Of a stretch of DNA of 64,000 nt, positions 43,914 through 54,333 are shown piece by piece. The translations under genes were made by a program, and so were the position numbers. Numbering within the stretch: the first letter of the stretch is position 1; each line of letters opens with the position of its first letter. Source of the DNA: Sporisorium sorghi (Eukaryota; Basidiomycota; Ustilaginomycetes; Ustilaginales; Ustilaginaceae); assembly GCA_023212695.1 (NCBI GenBank), contig JALCCG010000058.1, positions 1-64,000 on the forward strand. Direction: 5' to 3'. The notes beneath the pieces are model-generated. The model worked only from the letters and a program-made list of their open reading frames with translations, searched no databases and was not told where the DNA came from.

Positions 43914-44807
43914 CTACGGCTCATTTGCAGCGGTCGGATGTTGCAGCTTGTACTGCTTGGCCCAGCCGATAAAGGCGTGGACGTCGTGTGCGATCTCTCC
44001 CGGCATAGCCATCTCCTGCATCATGGTGGGGATGCGGCCGCGCGTATCGGACTGTACGGCCATCTTCCAGTTCACCACGGTCCCCTCTTCACCGGCAGGC
44101 GCTGGACCCTCACAAACAGCCTCGAACGACGCGTACACCGCGCGCACCTTGGGCGGCTGCTGGGGCACGTCCGGGTGCGCGATGGGGAACTGGAGCACGA
44201 CAAACGACGGATACTCGCCCTCTACGGCTGCTGGAGGCGTGAGCGTGCGCTTTTGGTCGCGAATCCAGCTGAGCGTCACCGCCTCGTGCGCCTGCGAAAA
44301 CGGCTCTGGGTGGGGCGGCAGATCGAGCGTGAGCAGCATCTGCACAAAGTCCCTATCCGCCGTAACGATGGGCAGCTTGTACGCGTTATGCCACACCTCG
44401 GCCTCGTCCTCCCGCACCTTGACCACGCACTCCGTGACGACGATTTCCTCGATGAACATCTTCTCGTACGTCGAGTGCCCGAACCGCCGATATCGCCTGA
44501 AATCCTCGTACGCCAAACCGGACTCAGGCCCGTGCTGCGACTCGCGCAGGTGCCAGCCCTTCTTGGCGAGCTGCGAGACGGGACTGGGCAGCACTCTGCA
44601 CTGCACATGCCCGCCGATCTCGGTGTGGAACGTCTTGGTCTTCTTCCAATCGGACGAGGAGCGCACGAACGCAAACGCGGACGAGAGGTAGTGCGCCAGC
44701 AGCTCGGCGTACTCGGTCGTGCCCGCGGCAGGGATGGCGTCGAACGGCGTCTCGATCGCCGCGAAAGGCGCGAAGCCGCTGCTTCCGTTTTGCGTTGTGT
44801 TGGTCAT
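43914..44807 (-). CDS. DUF3074 (START-like) protein
   Basis: 297-residue predicted soluble protein of the fungal DUF3074 family, which has a START-like lipid-binding fold; no biochemical role is established to my knowledge. Recognised from the layout and phrases such as WKKTKTFHTEIGGHVQCRVL, FRRYRRFGHSTYEKMFIEEI and VVNWKMAVQSDTRGRIPTMM with a closing helix AHDVHAFIGWAKQ. The start MTNTTQNGSS at 44807 is preferred over 44849. Convergent with the arrestin-like gene. Confidence 0.75.
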   Translation of the reverse strand: MTNTTQNGSSGFAPFAAIETPFDAIPAAGTTEYAELLAHYLSSAFAFVRSSSDWKKTKTFHTEIGGHVQCRVLPSPVSQLAKKGWHLRESQHGPESGLAYEDFRRYRRFGHSTYEKMFIEEIVVTECVVKVREDEAEVWHNAYKLPIVTADRDFVQMLLTLDLPPHPEPFSQAHEAVTLSWIRDQKRTLTPPAAVEGEYPSFVVLQFPIAHPDVPQQPPKVRAVYASFEAVCEGPAPAGEEGTVVNWKMAVQSDTRGRIPTMMQEMAMPGEIAHDVHAFIGWAKQYKLQHPTAANEP

Positions 44808-47524
44808 TTTGAGCGGGATTGATGGTGACAGTCGAGAGGGTAGTGTCAACGGAAGAGCCGAGCTGTGATGGACGAGTGAAGCTGCAGCTACAGAAAGTGG
44901 TGCGATTTTTGCGTCACGGAGCTGTGCCGAGCCTGCCTTTTTGACGCAGACGAGCCGGCGGCGCCGAAATTTGGTGCTTTGGACCCTTTCGTCGAAACGC
45001 CAAGTGCAACCGGCTGCTCCGCCACCTCGCGCAATCGTGGGGTTGCTGCCAAGCTGTTGCAGGGGTGAGCAGGAGCGAGCTCGAGCTGTCGTTTAGCTCA
45101 GACTATCGGCCGGCGTGAACAAAGCGGCTCGGGCGGACCGACCAGCTAAAAGTCGACGCTCGTCGTTGCGAAGGAGAGGTCGACGTCGACGTCGAGTTGT
45201 CTCGGAGCGAAATGGCTGGTGAAGCGCAAAGATCAGACGGATCAGCGTGACGCCGACCGATCGATCGGGCTCGCTTTTTTTTTTTTTTTTGGCCCAAGTC
45301 GTCTTCAGACTCTGAACCAACAGCCGGTCTGTCGCTCTCCCCCCCCGGCCTCGGCTGTGCGGTTGAGTCAAACACCCGCAGGTTCGCAACGTCCTTACGA
45401 TCCTCCGATTCGCTGAGCTCTCCGCTGTAAACACGGGAAAAGCGGGCTTTGCTACGGCCTTTCACGTCAAAACTGCACCTGATGCTCTCTCGGCAGCGGG
45501 AAAAGAAAATTGGTGGGCGCCGAAGCAGACGCCGTTCCGGGAACTGTTGTGCCTTCCCCGAAGCTTCTGAGATCAGGCCATTTTTGCGGCAGTGGCAGTC
45601 TAGAGTGTATGTTCCGACGACGACGGCCGCGACCAGCTGTCAGGACTGCTGATGGTGGTGTCTGTTTCGAACCTGCATCGAGATGAGGAAATCCGCTGCG
45701 ACCCCGCTGCACCCCATGCTGTAAAATGCAGGTCGAGGTGAGAGACACTTTTCAGCTTCTACGCTGAGACCTGCAGGTTGGGAGGTGCTTCCGGTTGCTG
45801 ACTCGTGCAAGACCCTCTCTCACACTCGGTCGGAAGCGCCAGTTGGTACAGCCTAGAGAAGGGCAGCTGCTTTCCCCCGACCTCACAAAGCGGATGTGGA
45901 GAGCCGAAACGAGTGATTTGCTGGCGAGAGCGTGTACACTGCCAAGGCAAATCGAAGCACCACGCGGTCGCGGAGGCGCTGCTTTTCCCGAAAGCCTTCT
46001 CCCACGCCTTACATGATGCACCGAATCTCTTGATCGCTGTCACACATGGTCGGCTCCAATGCGACAACGCCTTGACGTGGGATCCGCTGTGAACAAAAGG
46101 AAAACAAAGCGCAGAACTCCACGTGTTGTTCCGACAAGCACAAGCGAGAGAGAGCCATCCAGTCCATCACACCTCGCTCTAGGCTCACGAAGTCGAGCTT
46201 GAACGCCGCGCTGTGAATTTCTGCGTGTCCAATCGCGGTTTGCAGCACGAGCAGAGAGAGAGAGAGTGTGTGTGTGTGTGTGGGAGTGGAGCTAAATATG
46301 GAAGTGAAAGCGATTTTTCCCACGCGCAAAAATCCAGAGCAAAAAAGGCGTGTCGCGTCCAATCTGTTTGTAGTGGCTTATCTTTGTTGCCTGGGAACAT
46401 TTCATGGATCGGCCTGCACACCTCCTTGCTTCGATTCCTGACAGTTCAACACCGAGGTGCTTGTTCGTAAAGATGACGGGATCGGAAATCTTTTGTTTTC
46501 TGTGGCTGAACCGCAAAGAAACTCCGAATAATGGCGAAATTGCAAGTCCGTCGATTGTCCCCTTTGGCTCGTTGCCTCTGCTTTTCCCCCCTCTCTTTGA
46601 TCGGGCTGGGCCGTGTTTGGCCGTCTCTTGGCTCTCTCGAGGCCTTATTTGTTTCCCGTGCTGTTGTGCTGTGCTCTGCTGTTCACCTCCACTCGATCGA
46701 ATCTCAGCCTGTCTGTCTAGACCAAGCTCCGGTCAAGCATGTCGTGGTTCGCTCGTCTTTCTTTACAGTGCTGAGTGGGCGGTTGGTCAATCCTTAATAA
46801 TGAAGAATAGAAAGAGCATTTTTTGCCGAGACGGCCACGAGGCAAACGGGCGGCGGTGGCGAGGGCGTGAGCCAAGACGACGACAACGACAGAGAAAAGG
46901 GTTCTTCTTCCGCATATCGCCCTTGTGCCCTTCTCCTGTGCACCGGCTACTGTTATGCAACAAGGGCTGGCTGAGCCTTGGACTCCGTTCTGCCTCCGCC
47001 CGCCACTCCGCTCTCCATCAAATGATCCACAGCATCCCCTCTCTCTCTCTCTCTCTCTCTCTCATCCTTTTCCTATCATCAGCAGCGCCGCTTTCACTCC
47101 CAGCCAGTCGCCTGATCAGCCAGTCACGCAGTCATCATTGCCAGCGCTCCGCCCGGTACCGCTTCCGCTCGCTGCCATTCCACTCAGCCTGGCTTGAAGG
47201 CCTACCGGTAACGGTCAACTTTTTTTGTTTGCTCCCGCTGCTCATTCAGCTGTTGACCAACACACCACAACCACCGACTTGACCGTTCCGACGTCAGTAC
47301 CACCAGATCGACGAACATCGCCTCCGCATCCTTAGTTCATCTCCAACTCTCACCCTCTCTCTTCGCATCACTCTATCGTCTCGACATTGATCGTATCGAC
47401 TTCGTACACCTACGTTCATCTGCTCCCTGGGCGCATGTAGAAACGATGCTCGACGCCTGATATACATTCGACCTTTCTCGATCTCCCTGCTTACGCAGCC
47501 ACCAGGCTGTCTTCACCACTCACA
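44808..47524. promoter_or_regulatory. 2.7-kb gene-free region upstream of the RGS gene
   Basis: No protein gene is supported. It includes the promoter of the minus-strand DUF3074 gene, a T16 run (45275-45290), an (AG)n(TG)n block (about 46252-46283), and a (CT)n run (about 47039-47062). It ends in a pyrimidine-rich stretch (47200-47524) typical of a long 5' leader. The shortest-range candidates here are open frames on either strand with no domain. It may be a large regulatory region or contain a non-coding transcript. Confidence 0.55.
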
Positions 47525-50498
47525 ATGGATTCGCCATCATCCAAAAAGCCCGGCGCCAGCTCCACCGTCGCTCCACCAGATGGTCGCTGGCGCTCGGCAA
47601 CAGAACACGACGTCTACGCCGACAATCGCGACGAGGACATCTTTGGATGGATCCAGCCCGAAGAGTGGGACACCGTCGCCGGCCCCAACAAGACCAACTT
47701 TATGCGTGGTGAATGCGTCGAGTGTGCCGTCGACCAGGACAAGTCCGCCGCCGTCCCTCCAACACTTCAGAGCTGTGGCGGGCCCAGCTGTGGATACGGT
47801 GCCCAATGTTGCGAATACAGTCGTCGCGCCACCCATATCGCGGGCCCATCTCAACCAACGCCTGCCCTCCTTCTGCAGCGTACCAACAAGACCGGGAGCA
47901 GCTCCAAGATTCCTGACCTCGCCAAAGTAGAGCAAAAGAGCAGTCTCGGTGTCAGCCTCGTCGACATTATCCACGGCCGCAGCTGTCGTCCCATCAGCCT
48001 GTTGGATCTGCGCGCCTTTTTGCACTTCCAGCGTCAGCCTCACAAGCGTCTGCCGTCATACTATCCAGCCTCGGACATGCACGGCTCCGACATCGACCTC
48101 TTCGACCTCAACCTCGACGCGCCCACCTCGTCCGCCTCTTCACCAACATCGCCCAACCTCATCAAGGCCAAGTCAATACCGCAGCGTCTCCACCACGACG
48201 AGGTCGATGCCCTCGACTTCTTGGTCGCCTACGAGCGCTACCTCACCAAGTTTCGAGACCAACCGCGCGCAGATCGTCTCAAGAGCCCTGATCCTGCCAC
48301 TTGCAAAGCGGCAGTGCGCGCCTACGTTCGACGTGCTTGCAAGCCGCGCGTATCGTCCGATCTGACCGCGCTCGATGTCTTGCGTCAAGGTACAGAGACT
48401 CCCGACGAGATCTCTGATATCCCGCCAGAGGCTTTGCAAGAGGTTCTCGCTCGCCTTCAACCCGATGATCTGGGCCTCGAGCCAGAAACACAGCCTTTGC
48501 GCATCGAGTTTGATCGCCTCGTTCATCGCTATCTCTGCTCGCGACGTGTCTGCATCCTGCCCAGCTCGCGCAAGCAGCGAAAGAAGCGTGACTCGAATTC
48601 ATCCTCAGACACGGCCGCCAACCCCAACGATGCACCAACTCAGGCTACCGACAAGATGCCTCGCCTCCGCTGGATGGTTGACGTCGGCCTCATCTCTGAA
48701 AGCGACTTGCAGCTCTGTTTGGCCGAATGCGACTATTCCACCCACCCGGACGTACTCGCTCCCATCGCAGACGCAGTATACGCCTACATGTCGCAGCACG
48801 TTGTCCCTTACTTTTTCATCTCGGTCGCGCGCAACCTCCGCCCCAACACCAAACGCGGCCGTCTCATGGTCGGCATCGTCTGCACAGCCATCGCCACCAC
48901 CTTGAGCGTGCTGCTCATCGTGGAGCCGTCTCCGCTTGCCATTCACTCCAAGACGGGCCACGTGGATCGATGGTGGCGCCTCACCACTGCTCCCATCTGG
49001 TGTGCGGGCTTGGGCTACACTCTCGCGTACTTCACGGGTCTCTGCGTATGGCTCACGCTGCGTGGCAACCGCGAACCGGACGAGGAAGAGGAACGCGAGC
49101 GCGAAGAGATTCGTTCGCGCATCTCTGGTGAAGATGTGCTTGGCTTCGACCTGGCCACGCTGCAAGCTGCTGCCGACGAGCGAGACTCGGGAGGCGGAGC
49201 GAGAGACGAATCGATGGATGGCGCCCGAGATTGCCGATATCCTCACCGGCCTCACTGGCCCAGAAGAAGGACAAGCACAAGAGGCAGCGATCCAACACCG
49301 ACATCCTCCAAGGCAGCCGCAGTCTGCGCGCCGTCGAGGAAGGGCGGCAGCGCTCGAAATCCGAAGCGACCGATGCTGGCTTGTCTGGCAAAGTGTCGTT
49401 CGACACGTCGTTTGCGGGCACGTCAAATGCGATTGGTCTGCATTCGTACTTCGAGAAGGACGCGCCACTGACTACGCCAGCAGCAGCAGTGATCCTGCAA
49501 ACGCCGCGCAAGTTGTCGGCTGTGACGAGTGCGACCGATGCGGCGGGGCGTCCGTCGGTGACGCTGTCGGCGGTGGATCTGAACACAGCTCCGTCGATGC
49601 GACCGAGCTTTGAACGTGCTCCGCACTCGCTCAACGACTTGCGCCACGCAGATGCGAGCAATGCAATCGGTGATGGCAGTGCACCCGCCCCGGCTCTGTT
49701 GAGGCAGAAGCGCGTACCGCTGCTCAACTTTTCGATCGGCATCACGACGAGTGCCGGCAACGAGCTTGCTAGAGAGCAAGTGGACGCGCCCGTGCTGACG
49801 CGCGATGCGCTGCTGTTTGACCCGGAACTCGCTGCCAGAGTGGCGTCGCCGACTTTTGCCGATGGGTCGGTTGGGCGTGCTGCGGGCGGCGATGGGTCAT
49901 TTCGCGGCTCGCCGCCTGCTATGGCCCGACGCAAGTCACTCGCACACGCCTTCCTGCCGCTCAAGTCGAGTGGACGCCTGCAAGCGCAACTGCACGATGT
50001 TGCCTCCGTCTCGCCCACCCGCGCCCAATCGGACGTCAGCGATATCGAAAAGACAGATCTAGCCGCGCGCCCAAGACACCAGAACCTGCCGCACACGCAT
50101 CTTCACCCCTGGATCCCCGCGAAATCGCACCCTGGTCAGCGCCGTCCTCCGCCGTCAACGCAGACATGCCCTACCCCGCCCGCCCGCTCACCTTCGCAGC
50201 ATCGAGCCAGCACAAGTCGCGCCTCTCGGCGACCAACACGAGCATCACCGCCGTCAGCCCGTTGCCCAGCAGCGCTGCTTCCTCAGGCCCCAAACGCGCA
50301 TACGACCAAACAAGCTCCGCATCGTGGCGCGAACGCGTCTGGACAGCCATCCAGCGCGGTACGGGTTTCGCGGTGGGCACGGAGCACGTCCTCGATGCGC
50401 GTGTTAGACGCGCTCAGCAGATGAAGGCGTTGCGCATCATGGTGGCGAACACGCTGGCTACGGTGGTGGCTGTCGTGGTTGTCGTGGCTATTCCGTAG
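47525..50498 (+). pseudogene. RGS-domain (Rax1-like) membrane protein, frame broken three times
   Basis: The intact part codes about 555 residues with an RGS-like helical region (SLLDLRAFLHFQRQ; DALDFLVAYERYLTKFRDQ), then two membrane spans (about residues 445-468 and 490-512). Such proteins regulate G-protein signalling or, in the Rax1 group, polarity; a specific role is not claimed. After position 49188 coding-like sequence moves between frames: an extra G in GGG 49189-49191, an extra C in CCC 49259-49261, and two extra bases in the CGCGCGC at 50064-50070. Allowing for these four bases, the span is one frame of 989 codons ending in a tail membrane span at 50498. As read, the first frame stops at 49471. 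Sequence error or a true pseudogene are both possible. Confidence 0.75.
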
Positions 50499-51675
50499 AT
50501 GTTTTTTTTTTTTTTTTTTTTTTTTCGATGTGGTCGTAGACGCTTTGTGATGGTAGATGTATTTGTATGGTTGGTAGGGTTTTGGTCACCGTTGTTGGTT
50601 CTTTTGTATGGCGTTGTTGGCAATGTCAATTGATACCCCCGCATAGACTGCAGGCCTCGCGAGTGTGGACATCGCCTCAATGGAGACCTCGATCATCTCT
50701 GTCGGCACGCTCACCGAGTCGACCTTTTCCCCCCCGCGCGGAACAGTGCGTCTCATCGCGCACCCTTCCAGTAGCAGACCGTGCGGTACGGCGGTTTTGG
50801 AAGCAAGGCACAACAGCGTGAGCATGCTGCTGAGCCCGAACAGAGGTGGTGGTTGATCTGCATGTCATGCGGCACAGAAAGATACGTGAGGGAGGTTACA
50901 AGAGTCTCTGAGCAGGATGTCAATCGACTCTCGACATACATAAAAGATGCCACGCGCCTTGCCTATCAGAAGAGTCGTCGCCCCCCCCCCCCCCTCAGCC
51001 CGCCGACGCGGTACAGACTCACACAACCACGCCCGTTCTGCGCAGTCCGGCGGTGCATACTCTTGCGCCGCATCGGAATCAGTTGGATCTACAGTGCCAC
51101 TCTTTGACCTTTCAGGTACGGATCACGGCTGTGAGAAAAGCCGTGCCATCCGGCACACACGAATGAAACAGCCCCTTGAGGAAACCAGGCAAAGTGAATG
51201 TCGCTCTCTGATCGTTTGGGAGGGGGAAGTGAGCTGTACGAATGGGTGCATCTGCGCTTGGTGTCGGCGGTTAGAACGCCACGGTGTGATCGGCCTATGA
51301 CTTCGTGCGGCTTTGAGGCCACTAGGACTGCCCTCACTTGTCATAGTTGAAAGGGCTCTTCTTCAAGTACAAGGGTTCCGGTGGCAGGTGATCGCTCATT
51401 GATAGCTGCATACAGTATAGAGGGCTGCCAAAGAGATCCAGGTGGTGAGAAGCGGGCAGCGTGACGTTTTCGGATCTGTCGGATGTGTGCCGGCCAGCCC
51501 CAACCCCGCTTTTTTGGACTGACAAAATGGCCAGTCGGACCTCTTTGCCGGTGGACTGAAAACTGCACCCCGCAAAAACACGCACAGACGCCCGACTTTC
51601 CCACGCTCTTCACACTCTCCTTCTCGATCATCACATCCATCACCACGACTCAGCCACTCAGCCGCTGAAAACACG
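50499..51675. other. Intergenic: RGS 3' region to HMG-CoA lyase promoter
   Basis: Carries T24 (50502-50525) and a C14 run (50981-50994). No gene is supported; several open frames exist but share no motif. The last 200 bp are the leader of the HMG-CoA lyase gene. Confidence 0.5.
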
Positions 51676-52725
51676 ATGCTACGGCCACTCGCAAGATCGT
51701 CGCTTCTTTCAGCGATACCGTCCACACGCAACCTCGCAACCGCAGCTGCTGGCAGCAACAACTTTGTCAAGATCGTCGAAGTCTCCCCTCGAGATGGTCT
51801 GCAGAACGAGAAAACCATCATCCCCACCGCCACCAAAATCGAGCTGATTCGACGTCTAGCCGAAACAGGCGTGCATGTCATCGAAGCAGGCTCATTCGTC
51901 TCCCCGAAATGGGTGCCGCAGATGGGCGATACGCCTGCAGTGCTGCGCGGGATGCCTGTGCAGCCGTCAATATCGTACCCCGTGCTAGTTCCCAACATGC
52001 GCGGCCTGGAAGGCCTACTACAACTGCTCTCCGACTCCCAGGCTGCACCGCCAACGGACGAGATCGCCATCTTCACCGCCGCCTCGGAAGCCTTCTGCAA
52101 GGCCAACACGAACTGCAGCATCGCCGAGTCGCTGCAACGCCTCGAATCCGTTGCCTCTACCGCGCAAGCTTCCGGCTTGAAAGTGCGCGGGTACATCAGC
52201 ACCGTCGCCGGCTGCCCTTACTCGGGTAATGTCGACCCGGACGCCGTCGGCCGCATCGCGAAAAGTTTGCTCGATATGGGATGCTACGAAGTTTCGCTCG
52301 GCGACACCATCGGCGCGGGCACACCTAGCACAATGGAAGCTGCGCTCAACGCTAGCGTCAAACACACGAATGCGGGCGCGGAAGTGTTTGCTGCACACTG
52401 CCACAACACGATGAACACGGGGTTGGCGAACGTGTTGCATTTGGTGCGGCTGGGCGTGAGCACGGTCGATGCGGCCGTGGGCGGGTTGGGTGGGTGCCCG
52501 TACTCGCCTGGCGCGACGGGGAATATCGATACAGAGAGCGTAGTGTTTGCGCTGCATGGCGAGGGGTATGAGACGGGGGTGGATTTGGGGAGGCTGGTCG
52601 AGGTGGGCGAGTGGATCAGTGGCGAGTTGGGGAGGGCGAATGCGAGTGGCGCGGGGAGGGCGCTGCTGGCGCAGAGGCGGTTGAGGGCGCAGAGGGAGGC
52701 CAAGGGGAGTGGGGCCAAGTTATAG
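51676..52725 (+). CDS. Hydroxymethylglutaryl-CoA lyase
   Basis: Cleaves HMG-CoA to acetyl-CoA and acetoacetate at the end of leucine degradation. The 349 residues begin with a mitochondrial-type presequence (MLRPLARSSLLSAIPSTRNL). The core has VSPRDGLQNEK (metal-binding Asp and catalytic Arg), VIEAGSFVSPKWVPQM, AHCHNT (the usual family form is HCHDT), the signature VGGLGGCPYSPGATGN with the active-site Cys, and GNIDTESVV. Yeasts such as S. cerevisiae lack this enzyme, whereas filamentous and basidiomycete fungi have it. It ends A-K-L, a peroxisomal type 1 signal. Confidence 0.94.
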   Translation: MLRPLARSSLLSAIPSTRNLATAAAGSNNFVKIVEVSPRDGLQNEKTIIPTATKIELIRRLAETGVHVIEAGSFVSPKWVPQMGDTPAVLRGMPVQPSISYPVLVPNMRGLEGLLQLLSDSQAAPPTDEIAIFTAASEAFCKANTNCSIAESLQRLESVASTAQASGLKVRGYISTVAGCPYSGNVDPDAVGRIAKSLLDMGCYEVSLGDTIGAGTPSTMEAALNASVKHTNAGAEVFAAHCHNTMNTGLANVLHLVRLGVSTVDAAVGGLGGCPYSPGATGNIDTESVVFALHGEGYETGVDLGRLVEVGEWISGELGRANASGAGRALLAQRRLRAQREAKGSGAKL

Positions 52726-52990
52726 CGACAGACTCTACTATTGACATGAAGAGATGCTTTACGACGCTTTTGATTGTGTTTTGTGGTGCGAGACTGCGGC
52801 ATTTGTGCGGCAGTAGACGTGCGTGATATAAGCACCCCTTGAATCGCGCTCAGACATCCACGCGCGAAGAATTCATGAGAACGTGGACAAGCTTGTCAAC
52901 CACTGCCGAATCATCCTTCCCCTTCCGCTCCTCCTCCTCCTCCTTCCACCACAATGTAACTCACACCCTCCCATCTAGAACCCTACAACA

Positions 52991-54258
52991 ATGCCCGTCA
53001 AACCTCCACCACCACCATCCGCCCTACTTCTGCGGCGCGCCCTCTACCTCCCCATCGGCATCGCCGCCGTCTACCTAACCTTCTTCCTTACGCTCCTCAC
53101 ACCCGTCTTCCAGCGCCACTTTATCTTCCTACACGCGGTTCGCTTCCCCTTTTTCCCCACCTTCGACCGACCCGCTGCCTACGGCCTGGCACCGCACAAA
53201 ACGCGCCCTTTCACGCTGCGTACCCGCGACAACGAGCGCATCGGCGCATGGCACATCTTGCCAGAAGTGTTCTACCAATCTCACCTCGCCTCCCTCGCTG
53301 ACAAGGAAGGGGAAGAGGGGGGTTGGGGGGAAGAAGTGTACGAGCGCGCGATACGAGAGCACCCGACGGTGGTGTACCTGCACGGCAACTCGATGAACCG
53401 CGCGGCGCCGTGGCGCATCGCTGCGTACTCCAGCCTCACCGGTCGGCTGGACGCCAATGTCGTCGCGATCGACTACCGCGGTTTTGGCGACAGCTCGGGG
53501 ACGCCTAGTGAGGAGGGGCTGGTGGAGGACGCCGAGGCTGCGGTACGGTGGATTCGCTCGCAGCAGCGCAGCGCAGCCAGTAAAGCGGGTGGAGTGGAAG
53601 GAGTGGAAGGAGGGGCTGAGGGAGAGGTGCCGAGCGTGACGCTGTTCGGGCAGAGCCTGGGCACGGGTATCGGCGCCCTGCTCGCTGCGAAGCTGCACGC
53701 GCAGGGCGAGCTCGTGGACGGGCTGGTGCTCATGGCGCCGTATACGGATCTCAAGGCACTCGTGAAGGATTTCAGGTTGGGCGGTATGCTGCCCCTCCTC
53801 AAGCCGATCGCCGCGATCCCGTTCACTCAATGTACGTCCCCCCCATCACCCCCCACACCTCTCACTTTCGCAGCATCGCTAACTTGACCTCTACGTTTCC
53901 GACGGCAGACATCCTGGACGCGTTCCTGCAAACCCACCTGAGCACCATCACCACCCTCCCTGCCCTGCTTCCCTCCCAAACCTCAATCGTGCTGCTGCAC
54001 GCCGCAGACGACCCCGTCATCCCCGCCGCGCACTCACAGCGCCTCTTCCACGCCCTACTCTCGCGCTCAGCGCAAGAGGTTGCAGTGCAGTCGCGCACCG
54101 TCCGAGACTACGCACACATCCGCCGCTTTCATCCGACCGAGTCGCAAAGCGTCACGCTCATCGAAACTCTGCATGGCGGACACAATCAGCTCACTGAGGG
54201 CGCGCTCGATCTTGTGCGGCTCGCGCTAAGGCTGCCCTCGCATCTCGTCGCATCGTAG
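52991..54258 (+). CDS. ABHD12-like alpha/beta-hydrolase, 2 exons
   Basis: Membrane-anchored serine hydrolase of the ABHD12/ABHD13-like group, presumably acting on lipids. Exons 52991-53831 and 53909-54258 (77-nt intron, GTACGT donor, CAG acceptor) give 396 residues. One N-terminal membrane span is YLPIGIAAVYLTFFLTLLTP. TVVYLHGNSMNRA provides the oxyanion HG, FGQSLGTGIG (about residue 218) the nucleophile elbow, DDPVIP the Asp region and HGGHNQ the catalytic His. The junction restores PFTQYILDAF. The loop around residue 100 is a Glu/Gly-rich insertion. Confidence 0.88.
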
Positions 54259-54333
54259 AACGCTTAGAATTGACTTCTTCCTGATTGTCACGCTAGACAC
54301 CCGCTCCAATAGAGCCGCTTCCACATCGCCCAA

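Noticed and set aside
49231..50424. Separate downstream gene of 397 residues
   Set aside because: The frame begins at TTG, not ATG, and continues the composition of the upstream RGS protein after small insertions; it is better read as part of the same broken gene.
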